This document shows positions 16,307-24,413 of a DNA stretch of 64,000 nucleotides, one piece after another; position 1 is the first letter of the stretch, and the number at the start of each line of letters is the position of its first letter. The position numbers and the translations under genes were made by a program. The stretch is from Lacibacter sp. H407 (GTDB lineage: Bacteria > Bacteroidota > Bacteroidia > Chitinophagales > Chitinophagaceae). The notes beneath the pieces are model-generated. The model did not search any database, was not told the DNA's origin, and saw only the letters and a program-made list of their open reading frames with translations. Where the stretch lies: the NCBI RefSeq assembly GCF_037892605.1, contig NZ_JBBKTU010000001.1, forward strand, positions 4,402,001-4,466,000, given 5' to 3'.

Positions 16307-18088
16307 TTACTTCAACCGCTCTTTAAAATCAAGATCGTTTGCTTTGAGAGTTTCCTTTGCAATATCATAACCTGCATCCGCATGTCGTATCACTCCCATT
16401 CCCGGATCGTTGCGGAGTACACGTTTCAAACGTTGTTCAGCATCATCGGTACCATCGGCCACAATCACCATACCGGCGTGGATGCTGTAACCCATACCCA
16501 CACCACCACCATGATGCAGGCTTACCCAACTGGCGCCGCCTGCGGTGTTAACGAGTGCGTTGAGGATGGGCCAATCGGCCACGGCATCGCTGCCATCGAG
16601 CATGCTTTCGGTTTCACGGTTGGGGCTGGCTACAGAGCCGGTATCGAGATGATCACGACCAATAACAATGGGCGCTTTTACTTTGCCGGTGCGTACGAGT
16701 TCGTTAAAGGCGAGTCCTGCCTTTTCACGTTCGCCCTGGCCAAGCCAGCAGATGCGTGCTGGTAATCCCTGGAAAGCAATTTTTTCCTGCGCCATTTTCA
16801 TCCAGCGCAACATGCCTTTGTTGTGGGGGAACATGTTCATGATGAGTTCGTCGGTTACGGCAATATCATTGGCATCGCCACTGAGTGCTGCCCAACGGAA
16901 GGGGCCTTTGCCTTCGCAGAACAAGGGCCTAATATAAGCAGGTACAAATCCCGGAAAGGAGAAGCATCTTCCAATGGGAAATTCGTGAATGGTGAGTGGT
17001 GAGTGGTGAGTGGTGGGCTCCGTAGCGGAAGCTTTTTCACGACTGACGATTGACGACTGCCGATTCACGACTGCCGCCTGACGATCTTCAAATTCTTTCG
17101 CTCTTGCACGAATATTATTTCCATAATCGAACGTGATAGCTCCCTGGTCCATAAGTTGCAACATGAGTTGCACATGGAGGTACATGCTTTCGTAACTGAG
17201 TTGCAGGTAACGTTCGGGATTATTTGTACGCAGTTCGTTTGCTTCGGCGTTGCTGAGTGTATGCGGTATGTAACCAATGAGCGGATCGTGTGCACTTGTT
17301 TGATCGGTAAGTGTATCAGGGATAATATCACGTGAGATCAAATGATCGAGCAGGTGAATGGCATTGCATACCACGCCGATGCTGCGGGCAATGCCTTCCT
17401 TACGGTAATGCACAGCCGCATTAATGGCTTCGTCGATGCTGGTATATTTTTCGTCGAGGTATTTTGTTTCGATGCGTTTATCGATGCGCCACTCTTCTAC
17501 TTCGGCAATGAGTGCCACGCCTTCGTTCATTGTTATAGCTAAAGGTTGTGCGCCCCCCATGCCGCCGAGTCCGGCAGTAACGTTGAGTGTGCCTTTGAGT
17601 GTGCCGCCGAAATGTTTATCGGCAATGGCGGCGTATGTTTCATACGTGCCTTGCACAATGCCTTGTGAGCCGATGTAGATCCAGGAGCCGGCGGTCATTT
17701 GTCCGTACATCATGAGTCCTTTTTTCTCCAGCTCATCGAAGTGTTTCCAGTTGGCCCAGTTGGGTACTAACTGACTGTTGCTGATGAGTACTCGTGGTGC
17801 ATCTTTGTGTGTCTTTAATATGCCGACGGGTTTACCGCTTTGGATGAGTAGTGATTCATCGTTCTCCAATACTTTGAGTGCAGCAATGATATTGTCGAGT
17901 GCTTCGAAGTTGCGGGCTGCTTTGCCTCGTCCGCCGTAGACAATAAGATCGTCGGGACGTTCGGCTACATCGGGGTTGAGGTTGTTGAGGAGCATGCGTA
18001 AGGCTGCTTCTTGGATCCAGCCTTTGCATGATCTTTCACTGCCCGTGGGGGTTTTGTATTTAACAGCATCGTAAGTTGTCTGAACCAT
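16307..18088 (-). CDS. hutU: Urocanate hydratase (urocanase)
   Basis: Second enzyme of histidine degradation: adds water to urocanate to give imidazolone propionate, using tightly bound NAD+. The 593-residue product keeps urocanase hallmarks along its whole length, including [11 protein letters not shown], the NAD-binding [16 protein letters not shown], and near the end the [19 protein letters not shown] signature with the redox-sensitive region. It is about 36 residues longer than the usual 557; the excess is a low-complexity segment at about residues 335-368 (ending [10 protein letters not shown]) encoded by heptamer repeats, while the flanking core resumes in frame. hutH lies 270 bp upstream on the same strand; hutI and hutG/hutF are not in the window. 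Confidence 0.96.
   Translation of the reverse strand: MVQTTYDAVKYKTPTGSERSCKGWIQEAALRMLLNNLNPDVAERPDDLIVYGGRGKAARNFEALDNIIAALKVLENDESLLIQSGKPVGILKTHKDAPRVLISNSQLVPNWANWKHFDELEKKGLMMYGQMTAGSWIYIGSQGIVQGTYETYAAIADKHFGGTLKGTLNVTAGLGGMGGAQPLAITMNEGVALIAEVEEWRIDKRIETKYLDEKYTSIDEAINAAVHYRKEGIARSIGVVCNAIHLLDHLISRDIIPDTLTDQTSAHDPLIGYIPHTLSNAEANELRTNNPERYLQLSYESMYLHVQLMLQLMDQGAITFDYGNNIRARAKEFEDRQAAVVNRQSSIVSREKASATEPTTHHSPLTIHEFPIGRCFSFPGFVPAYIRPLFCEGKGPFRWAALSGDANDIAVTDELIMNMFPHNKGMLRWMKMAQEKIAFQGLPARICWLGQGEREKAGLAFNELVRTGKVKAPIVIGRDHLDTGSVASPNRETESMLDGSDAVADWPILNALVNTAGGASWVSLHHGGGVGMGYSIHAGMVIVADGTDDAEQRLKRVLRNDPGMGVIRHADAGYDIAKETLKANDLDFKERLK
16985..17086. repeat. Degenerate heptamer repeats inside hutU
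   Basis: Two heptamer tracts lie within the coding sequence: GAATGGT followed by GAGTGGT three times (16987-17014), and a series nTGACGA / nTGCCGA / TTCACGA (17037-17086). They encode the extra segment of HutU and preserve the reading frame. Confidence 0.85.
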
Positions 18089-18118
18089 GATTTATGGGAT
18101 TGAAGAGATTAATAAGAT

Positions 18119-18358
18119 TTAATTGCGGCCACAGATAAACACAAATGAACACAGTTTTTTTTGCCACTGATTGCACGAATACACACGAATTGTTTTTTTG
18201 CCACAAAGACGGGAAGACTCGAAGTTCACAAAGAAGAAACCACGAATCACACGAATTGATTTGCTTGTTGTCAATTGTTTATTGGCTTTTGCCTTTTCAC
18301 TATCCACAAACGACTAACCACTACCGGCTTCTTTTTTCTTCCTTTGCGCCTTTGCGCC
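18119..18358. repeat. Patchwork of short dispersed repeat words between hutH and hutU
   Basis: The 270-bp gap is filled with repeated words: CACAGATAAACACAAATGAA (18130-18149), GCACGAATACACACGAATT, GCCACAAAGACGGGAAGACT, CACGAATCACACGAATT, and CCTTTGCGCCTTTGCGCCTT at the hutH stop codon. No gene is seen. It separates two genes of one pathway that would normally be close together. Confidence 0.7.
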
Positions 18359-19858
18359 TTAGTGGCCAAACTCCTGACTTATAAACGATACTGCATTCAT
18401 CATATCATCATGCAACACACGATCCTTATCAACAAAACTTACTTGCTTGCGAAAGGCACTCATCACCTCTTCTACCTTTGCTGAACTTTTTAATGGTCTG
18501 CGGAAATCCAATGCCTGTGCAGCGCTGAGCAGTTCGATAGCCAATACTTTTTCTACATTCTTCATCACACGATAGGCTTTGGTGGCTGCGTTGGCACCCA
18601 TGCTTACATGATCTTCCTGGTTGTTGCTACTCGAGATACTATCCACACTTGCAGGTGTACAGAGTTGTTTGTTTTCGCTTACAATACCTGCGGCTGTGTA
18701 TTGCGGAATCATAAAACCACTGTTGAGTCCGGCTTCTTTTACAAGGAACATCGGCAGGTTTCGTTGTCCGCTGATGAGTTGATAGGTTCTTCGTTCGCTG
18801 ATGTTAGCGAGTTCACTCATTGCTATTGCATAATAATCCAATGCTAACGCTAACGGCTGACCGTGAAAGTTACCACCGCTTACAATCAAATCTTCATCGG
18901 GAAATACATTCGGGTTATCGGTTACTGAATTTATCTCTGTTAAGAATACATTCTTTACATGCGCAATGGCATCTTTGGTTGCTCCATGCACTTGTGGTAT
19001 ACAACGGAAACTATACGGATCCTGTACCTGTTGTTTTTTCTGTTGACCAATTTCACTGCCGCTTAAAATGTTTCTTAATTGTTGGGCCGTGTGTATCTGT
19101 CCGCTGTGTGGACGGATGGTTTGTATTTTTTCGTGAAAGGGTTGATCGATACAATCAAATGCATCAAACGAAATAGCAGCAATGAGATCGGCCCATTGCA
19201 TCAATCGCTCAGCTTGTACCAAACAGTACATGCCATAAGCACTCATGAATTGTGTACCGTTGATGAGTGCTAATCCTTCTTTGCTTTTTAAATGAATAGG
19301 CTGCCAGTTGAGTTGCTTGAGTATCTCTTGTGCCTTGACCCTTGTGCCTTGGTAGTTGACTTCTCCCATACCAATTAATGGCAAACTCAAATGACTGAGT
19401 GGTGCCAGATCGCCACTTGCACCCAATGATCCCTGCTGATAAATAACGGGCAGTACATTGTTGTTGTGCATATCCATTAAACGCTTCACCGTATCTACCT
19501 GCACGGCGCTGTAACCATAACTGAGCGATTTTATTTTTAAGGCGAGCATGAGCTTTACAATTTCTTCCGGCACTTCTTCGCCCATACCGCATGCATGGCT
19601 CATCAACAGATTATTCTGCAGTTGCTCCAACTGATCATCAGCAATGATTACGTTTTGCAGAAAACCAAAACCGGTGTTGATACCGTAGAATGCTGTATCG
19701 CTTTCGGCTACTTTTTTATCGAGGTATTGTCTGCATGTTTCGATCTTATGGTGTGCACGAAATGTAATGGACACAAACTGTTTGAACTGCAGGTAATTCT
19801 TCACTTCATCGAAGGTTAGTTGCTGCTCGTCGAGGGGGAGATAATTGTATTCGGTCAT
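18359..19858 (-). CDS. hutH: Histidine ammonia-lyase
   Basis: First enzyme of histidine degradation: removes ammonia from L-histidine to give urocanate, the substrate of the adjacent hutU product. The Ala147-Ser148-Gly149 triad in GSLGASGDLAPLSHLS cyclises to the MIO electrophile. Other landmarks are YGINTGFGFL (catalytic Tyr loop), NGTQFMSAYG, a QDPYSFRCIPQVHGA segment and EDHVSMG near the C-terminus. At 499 residues it has normal length. A heptamer tract (CTTGTGC, CTTGACC, CTTGTGC) lies inside the gene at about residues 169-177 without disturbing the fold-defining motifs. The stop codon overlaps another repeat word. Confidence 0.96.
   Translation of the reverse strand: MTEYNYLPLDEQQLTFDEVKNYLQFKQFVSITFRAHHKIETCRQYLDKKVAESDTAFYGINTGFGFLQNVIIADDQLEQLQNNLLMSHACGMGEEVPEEIVKLMLALKIKSLSYGYSAVQVDTVKRLMDMHNNNVLPVIYQQGSLGASGDLAPLSHLSLPLIGMGEVNYQGTRVKAQEILKQLNWQPIHLKSKEGLALINGTQFMSAYGMYCLVQAERLMQWADLIAAISFDAFDCIDQPFHEKIQTIRPHSGQIHTAQQLRNILSGSEIGQQKKQQVQDPYSFRCIPQVHGATKDAIAHVKNVFLTEINSVTDNPNVFPDEDLIVSGGNFHGQPLALALDYYAIAMSELANISERRTYQLISGQRNLPMFLVKEAGLNSGFMIPQYTAAGIVSENKQLCTPASVDSISSSNNQEDHVSMGANAATKAYRVMKNVEKVLAIELLSAAQALDFRRPLKSSAKVEEVMSAFRKQVSFVDKDRVLHDDMMNAVSFISQEFGH
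19327..19352. repeat. Heptamer tract inside hutH
   Basis: CTTGTGC-CTTGACC-CTTGTGC-CTTGG: the same CTTGnnn heptamer as the intergenic arrays at 24262 and 24809, here in coding sequence for NYQGTRVKAQE. Confidence 0.75.
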
Positions 19859-19918
19859 AGTTATTGCAATCGGGGCGAAAGTAGGAAATTATGGAGAGAA
19901 TGCGAACTGGTGTTAGTG

Positions 19919-19953
19919 GGAAGTACGGGGTACGAGGTTAGATGTACGGCCCC
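19919..19953. repeat. Short degenerate heptamer tract
   Basis: GAAGTAC-GGGGTAC-GAGGTTA-GATGTAC reads as four related 7-nt units just upstream of hutH. It is short, so chance similarity is possible. Confidence 0.45.
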
Positions 19954-20017
19954 CGTCGTTTCAGACATAATGAAGCTAATGCACTTTGACGGCGGTTGCA
20001 CCGCAGCTCTTTCTGTT

Positions 20018-20200
20018 CTTTTGTCTTGACACAAAAGAACCAAAAAGTCAAGACGGAACATATTACCCCCATGTTCCGTCGAACGCCTTGATTATGGCTT
20101 TGTGCTACTGTGGTGAATTACAGTTGGAGTTACATCAGCATACTGTGTGCATCACTCTACTTTTTTGTAGGCATGATTTATGCAAAGTCTCTCGTGCATT
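20018..20200. repeat. Structured dispersed element, copy C
   Basis: Copy C of the element at 6995. Hairpin 1 is CTTTTGT-CTTGAC-ACAAAAG (20018-20037) and hairpin 2 is GACGGAACAT / ATGTTCCGTC (20052-20061 with 20071-20080, loop 9 nt). The stems differ in sequence from copies A and B yet remain fully paired. An alternative stem GTCTTGAC / GTCAAGAC (20023-20030 with 20047-20054) overlaps both hairpins. Downstream words ACGCCTTGATTA and CTACTGTGGTGAA match the other copies; no REP unit follows. Confidence 0.75.
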
Positions 20201-20230
20201 TGGAATGATGCATTACTTACATTTGATAAT

Positions 20231-21226
20231 ATGAAACAACTTCTTTTCTGTGTTTTTTTTGCCGTTTGCAGTTTGCAATCATTTGCACAAACCATTCAAT
20301 TGCTTGACAGTGGTAAAACAAATTCCATACGTGGGTTGAGTGTGGTGAATGACAATATTGTTTGGGTGAGTGGTGCCAATGGAATGATTGGTCGTTCGAT
20401 TGATGGTGGCGCAACGTTCAAATGGAATAAGGTTGACGGTTTTGCAAAAACTGATTTCAGGGATATCGAAGCATTTGATGCAAACACTGCTATCATCATG
20501 GGCATTGATACGCCTGCCGTGATCTTGAAAACAATTGATGGTGGCATCAGCTGGAAGATCGTGTTTCAGGATAAACGGCCGGGTATGTTTTTGGATGCGA
20601 TGGAATTTTTTAATGAAAAAAGTGGTGTTGTGCTAGGTGACCCGATCAATGGAAAAATATTTATGGCCGTAACAGTTGATGCAGGCAATAACTGGCGTGC
20701 AATGCCTGAAGCGTTTGCTCCTGCTGCAGAAAAGGGCGAAGCGATGTTTGCCAGCAGTGGCACCAATGTGCGTACGGTTGGTAAACAGGAATTACTGTTT
20801 ATTACAGGTGGTACTTATTCACGCCTCTTTATTCGTAACGATAAAATTGTATTACCGATCATCCAGGGAAAAGAAACAACGGGTGCTAATTCATTAGCGG
20901 TGTGGGATAAAAAAACATTTGCTGTTGTTGGTGGTGATTTTAATAATGCCACATCCGTTGAAAAGAATTGTGTTCTTACAAAAGATGGAGGTAAAACTTT
21001 CTTAACGCCCACTACTCCACCGTTTGGTTACAGAAGTTGTGTGGAGTATTTATCGAAATCAAAATTGATCACATGCGGTATCACCGGTATTGATGTGAGT
21101 GAAGATGGCGGTATGAACTGGCGTACCATTTCTGCTGAAGGTTTTCATGTGGTGCGCAAAGCGAAGAAAGGGAAGGCTGTTTATTTGGCTGGTGGTAAAG
21201 GAAGAGTGGCGAAGTTGGTTTGGTGA
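20231..21226 (+). CDS. Secreted YCF48/BNR-type beta-propeller protein
   Basis: The ATG at 20231 gives a good signal peptide (MKQLLFCVFFAVCSLQSFAQ); the longer frame from 20180 starts in repeat sequence. The mature part of about 310 residues repeats Asp-box-like elements (S-x-D-G-G-x-x-W): RSIDGGATFKW, KTIDGGISWKI, TVDAGNNWRAM, TKDGGKTFLT and SEDGGMNWRTI, one per propeller blade. This matches proteins annotated as oxidoreductase-like or photosystem II assembly factor-like in Bacteroidota. An enzymatic function cannot be assigned; a structural or ligand-binding envelope role is more cautious. Confidence 0.8.
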   Translation: MKQLLFCVFFAVCSLQSFAQTIQLLDSGKTNSIRGLSVVNDNIVWVSGANGMIGRSIDGGATFKWNKVDGFAKTDFRDIEAFDANTAIIMGIDTPAVILKTIDGGISWKIVFQDKRPGMFLDAMEFFNEKSGVVLGDPINGKIFMAVTVDAGNNWRAMPEAFAPAAEKGEAMFASSGTNVRTVGKQELLFITGGTYSRLFIRNDKIVLPIIQGKETTGANSLAVWDKKTFAVVGGDFNNATSVEKNCVLTKDGGKTFLTPTTPPFGYRSCVEYLSKSKLITCGITGIDVSEDGGMNWRTISAEGFHVVRKAKKGKAVYLAGGKGRVAKLVW

Positions 21227-21257
21227 TGCGTATGGCTGTCATCAGCACAAGTGACCT

Positions 21258-21331
21258 GTCATCCCGAGGCACGAGGGATCTGCCCGGCAGTGGTACAACA
21301 GTTGAGCAGATTCCTCCTGCGTCGGAATGAC
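21258..21331. repeat. REP-like facing pair (R6), left of GIY-YIG gene
   Basis: Left arm GTCATCCCGAGG...GAGGGATCTG (21258-21282) faces right arm CAGATTCCTCC...GTCGGAATGAC (21307-21331) across a 24-nt loop. It ends 50 bp before the GIY-YIG start codon. Confidence 0.85.
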
Positions 21332-21381
21332 AAAAAATTTCATCTTTTGTATTATTTTAAACTACAGTAAACGCAACTGTA

Positions 21382-21696
21382 ATGAAACCTATCGGAACGC
21401 ACAACTACTTCGTGTACATTACCACTAATCAAAACAAAACGGTTCTTTACATTGGAGTAACCAATGATCTTTCTGCAAGACTCATCCAACATCAACAGAA
21501 CGCAGCGCCTTACACACATAATAGCTTCGCCGGAAAATACAATGCTTATTATTTGCTTTACTATGAACGCTTCGGTCAAATAGAACATGCTATCGAACGG
21601 GAGAAAGAGTTGAAAGGATGGCGGAGAAGCAAGAAAGAAGAACTGATCAATTCATTTAATCCTGAATGGAGATTTCTGAATGATGAAATTGAATAA
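21382..21696 (+). CDS. Single-domain GIY-YIG endonuclease
   Basis: The 104-residue protein consists almost entirely of one UvrC-type GIY-YIG domain: YFVYITTNQNKTVLYIGVTNDL is the GIY...YIG pair (here VYI and YIG), with Arg in SARLIQHQ, an AYYLLYYERF strand and Glu in AIEREKELKGWRRSKKEELI as the metal-binding residue. Such proteins cut DNA with one divalent metal ion; members of this stand-alone group are often labelled excinuclease ABC subunit C-like although they lack the rest of UvrC. The gene is bracketed by two facing pairs of palindromic repeats (ending 50 bp before it and starting 14 bp after it), making a 525-bp module that suggests a mobile or repeat-spreading role (inference). Confidence 0.92.
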   Translation: MKPIGTHNYFVYITTNQNKTVLYIGVTNDLSARLIQHQQNAAPYTHNSFAGKYNAYYLLYYERFGQIEHAIEREKELKGWRRSKKEELINSFNPEWRFLNDEIE

Positions 21697-21709
21697 CGCT
21701 AAACAGAGA

Positions 21710-21782
21710 GTAATCCCGACGCAGGAGGGATCTGTCGGGCTTTAGCACTTACTTCAGCAGATCCCTCGTACCTCGGGATGAC
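21710..21782. repeat. REP-like facing pair (R7), right of GIY-YIG gene
   Basis: Left arm GTAATCCCGACG...GAGGGATCTG (21710-21734) faces right arm CAGATCCCTCG...CTCGGGATGAC (21758-21782) across a 23-nt loop. It starts 14 bp after the GIY-YIG stop codon and has the same geometry as R6. Confidence 0.85.
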
Positions 21783-21886
21783 AAATAACTTCAACAAAAT
21801 TATCTGACAACAATCATCGCTTCTTTTGATGGCTGACATTGGGTTGTGAAAAAAGGGCTTCTACCTTCACTTTCAAATTACAACCT

Positions 21887-22297
21887 ATGCATATTCAATT
21901 GCACGATAACATTACGCTCAAAGAAATAAAAACTGTTTTTTCTGATTACTATCCTTATCTGAAACTGGAATTTTATTCGAAGCCACATCTCCTGTATGAA
22001 TCATCTGATGAATGGGATGTGTTGCCTGATGATAAGCGGTTAAAAGACATCAAGGAAATTCATGTTGATGGTATCATCGATATTCAACCCACCGAAAAGG
22101 TAACCGATCTTGAATTTGAATTTCAACGACGCTTTGGTTTACCGGTACAGGTGCTGCGTATGGAGCAAGGCGTATGGAGGCAAACAACAGGCATGGATAC
22201 GTTTACACTCAAAGATGTAAACCAGTTCAGTAAAAATGATTCGGATGATGACCTGGTTGACGAATACGAAGAAGGATTTGAAGAACAGGCTACCTGA
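21887..22297 (+). CDS. Conserved hypothetical protein
   Basis: The ATG at 21887 gives 136 residues; the upstream frame to 21839 is probably not translated. Sequence begins MHIQLHDNITLKEIKTVFSD and ends in a highly acidic tail (SKNDSDDDLVDEYEEGFEEQ). The middle contains an EFEFQRRFGLPVQVLRMEQGVWRQTT segment with helix-strand alternation. I recall similar uncharacterised proteins in Bacteroidota but no assigned function. It has no signal peptide and converges on the thioredoxin-fold gene. Confidence 0.6.
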   Translation: MHIQLHDNITLKEIKTVFSDYYPYLKLEFYSKPHLLYESSDEWDVLPDDKRLKDIKEIHVDGIIDIQPTEKVTDLEFEFQRRFGLPVQVLRMEQGVWRQTTGMDTFTLKDVNQFSKNDSDDDLVDEYEEGFEEQAT

Positions 22298-22316
22298 TTT
22301 GTAATAATAGCTGCCC

Positions 22317-22892
22317 TTATAACTGCGCTGCAATTTCGTTTACCGATGGCCGTTTGCGATAATCAGCATCAAAATAACGCCATACAATTTTTCCGTTCTT
22401 GATGATATATACGGCAGGTACAGGAAGATTTGTTCCGTTTACTCCATTGGCTTCATTAAAATCAATATTGAAACGCTTGTATCGTTCGATCGTTTTTTCA
22501 TCGACTGCAAAAGCAACTTTGTATTGATTCATTACACTTAATCCCTGATCGGTCAATATCGGAAACGCAGCTTTTGTTTTCTCGATGGTCTTTTGCACAT
22601 TGGCCGGTATCTCAGGCGTAATGGCAACAACGGTGGCTCCTTTATCAGCAATGAGTTGCATGGAATCCTGCAGACCTTTGATCTGCTTGCTGCAATAGGG
22701 GCACCACTGTCCACGATAAAAAATCAACACAACTGTTTTCTCCCTGTTCGTTTGTTTGAGTTGAAATGGTTTACCCGATTGATCATTCAATGTAAAATCG
22801 GGAGCTGCTGCACCTACCGGTAGTCCTGTTGGCTGTTGTGCATGTGTGATGAATGAAGTAACAAGAGCAAGTATCGTGAAGACTAATTTCAT
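22317..22892 (-). CDS. Exported AhpC/TSA-type thioredoxin-fold protein
   Basis: The ATG at 22892 gives a signal peptide (MKLVFTILALVTSFITHAQ), so the protein acts in the periplasm. APDFTLNDQSGKPFQL opens an AhpC/TSA domain, and VVLIFYRGQWCPYCSKQIKG has a CPYC pair where peroxiredoxins have their peroxidatic Cys (the second Cys makes it CxxC). It ends with a typical VPAVYIIKNGKIVWRYFD strand pair. It may be a peroxiredoxin or a disulfide reductase; peroxidase activity is not proven by the motif. Confidence 0.85.
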   Translation of the reverse strand: MKLVFTILALVTSFITHAQQPTGLPVGAAAPDFTLNDQSGKPFQLKQTNREKTVVLIFYRGQWCPYCSKQIKGLQDSMQLIADKGATVVAITPEIPANVQKTIEKTKAAFPILTDQGLSVMNQYKVAFAVDEKTIERYKRFNIDFNEANGVNGTNLPVPAVYIIKNGKIVWRYFDADYRKRPSVNEIAAQL

Positions 22893-22960
22893 ACTGTAAG
22901 ATTTACGCAAACCTACCGGATTGCAATCTCATGCGATGTCGTTATTACGACAATGAACTG

Positions 22961-23293
22961 TTATTTCTTAAACATGAAATAAACGGCACCTAAAAGAAAA
23001 AGAAAACTTACAATATATTTCCAGTGAAACGGTTCTTTGAGATAAACCACCGCAAACACGCCGAACACAACCAGCGTAATTACTTCCTGGATCATTTTTA
23101 ATTCGAATGCATTTACACCGCTTTGGTAACCGATGCGGTTGGCAGGCACCATCAAACAATATTCAAAAAAAGCAATGCCCCAACTGATAAGCACTACTTT
23201 CCATAACGGTACGTTTTGATGACGTAGATGTCCGTACCACGCAATGGTCATGAATATATTCGAGAAGAGCAATAACAGAATTGCACGAAGCAT
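22961..23293 (-). CDS. DUF486 / DMT-superfamily small membrane protein
   Basis: A 110-residue protein with four hydrophobic helices and the family pattern NIFMTIAWYGHLR, ISWGIAFFEYCLMVPANRIGY and AFELKMIQEVITLVVF. DUF486 proteins resemble half of a drug/metabolite transporter and are thought to dimerise; the substrate is unknown. The gene starts 5 bp after the pyrB stop, so it is probably read from the same transcript. Confidence 0.85.
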   Translation of the reverse strand: MLRAILLLLFSNIFMTIAWYGHLRHQNVPLWKVVLISWGIAFFEYCLMVPANRIGYQSGVNAFELKMIQEVITLVVFGVFAVVYLKEPFHWKYIVSFLFLLGAVYFMFKK

Positions 23294-23298
23294 GACAA

Positions 23299-24231
23299 TT
23301 AATTTTCTGAACGTTTACCCGCCAGCAAATACAACGCAGCCATCCGCACCGCTACTCCATTCTCCACCTGTTGCAGAATGATGGATTGTTTGCTATCAGC
23401 TACATCACTATCCAGTTCCACCCCACGATTGATGGGACCGGGATGCATGATGATGATCTCTTTATTAATTGAATCGAGCAGGCGACGGTTGATACCGTAT
23501 GCAAGATTGTATTCCCGTAATGATGAGAAGAGCGGTTGATTTTGTCGTTCCAGTTGAATACGCAATACATTCGCCACATCGCACCACTTTAATGTTTCTT
23601 CAATGTTGTACGATACGTTTACACCAAATGCCTGTTGCAAATATTTTGGGATGAGCGTGGGCGGGCCTGCGACGGTAACTTCGGCACCCATCTTCTTTAA
23701 TAAATAAATATTGCTGAGCGCTACACGGCTGTGCATGATATCACCGAGTATCGCCACCTTCTTTCCTTCCAGTGTTCCTAATTTTTCACGAATTGAAAAT
23801 GCATCCAATAAAGCTTGTGTGGGATGTTCATTAATTCCATCGCCTGCATTTACAATGGCTGCAGGAATATGTTGCGCCAGAAAATGCGGTGCTCCACTTG
23901 CACTGTGCCGCATCACCACCATATCCACTTTCATGCTAAGGATATTGTTGACCGTGTCTAACAAAGTCTCCCCTTTTGCAGCAGACGAACCTGAAGCGGT
24001 AAAGTTGATGGTATCGGCACTTAATCGTTTCTCTGCCAGTTCAAACGAAATACGTGTGCGGGTGGAATTTTCGTAAAACAAATTCACAATTGTTACATCA
24101 CGCAGCGATGGAACTTTTTTGATGGGTCGCTGTAAAACTTCTTTGAATTGGGCGGCTGTATCAAGGATGAGTTGAATATCCTGTGCCGTGAGATCTTTAA
24201 TGCCGAGCAGATGACGAGTGGATAGTTGCAT
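23299..24231 (-). CDS. pyrB: Aspartate carbamoyltransferase, catalytic subunit
   Basis: Catalyses the first committed step of pyrimidine synthesis, joining carbamoyl phosphate and aspartate. The carbamoyl-phosphate loop FYENSTRTRISFE, the MRHSASG and HPTQALLDAFSI segments (His and Gln at the carbamoyl site), and HPGPINRGVEL near the C-terminus are all intact. At 310 residues it is of normal length. No pyrI regulatory subunit is adjacent. It shares a strand with pyrR, from which it is separated by a four-helix-bundle gene and heptamer repeats. Confidence 0.96.
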   Translation of the reverse strand: MQLSTRHLLGIKDLTAQDIQLILDTAAQFKEVLQRPIKKVPSLRDVTIVNLFYENSTRTRISFELAEKRLSADTINFTASGSSAAKGETLLDTVNNILSMKVDMVVMRHSASGAPHFLAQHIPAAIVNAGDGINEHPTQALLDAFSIREKLGTLEGKKVAILGDIMHSRVALSNIYLLKKMGAEVTVAGPPTLIPKYLQQAFGVNVSYNIEETLKWCDVANVLRIQLERQNQPLFSSLREYNLAYGINRRLLDSINKEIIIMHPGPINRGVELDSDVADSKQSIILQQVENGVAVRMAALYLLAGKRSEN

Positions 24232-24261
24232 TAAAAAGCAAAGCTAAGGTAAAAGAGGAAA

Positions 24262-24382
24262 AGGAACAAGAGACAAGATTCAAGGCACAAGGAAGGAAGA
24301 AACAAGGCGCAAGATTCAATGGACAAGGAAGAAAAGACAAGGGACAAGATAAAGGTTCAAGGAACAAAATTCAAGGCTCTAG
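24262..24382 (+). repeat. Heptamer array (CAAGnnn), left flank of four-helix-bundle gene
   Basis: About 120 bp of degenerate 7-nt units with CAAG at the front: CAAGATT, CAAGGCA, CAAGGAA, CAAGGCG, CAAGATT, CAATGGA, CAAGGAA, CAAGGGA, CAAGATA and more. The register slips once or twice by one base. It fills the space between pyrB and the four-helix-bundle gene. Confidence 0.85.
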
Positions 24383-24413
24383 TTTAAAAACAAGTTCCAC
24401 GGTGAAAGATTGT

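Noticed and set aside
16985-17086. Sequencing error or frameshift in hutU
   Set aside because: The insert keeps the frame, and conserved urocanase motifs resume on both sides; the tract matches repeat words elsewhere.
24262-24382. Repeat array resembling a CRISPR
   Set aside because: Units are degenerate 7-mers without unique spacers, and no cas gene is present.
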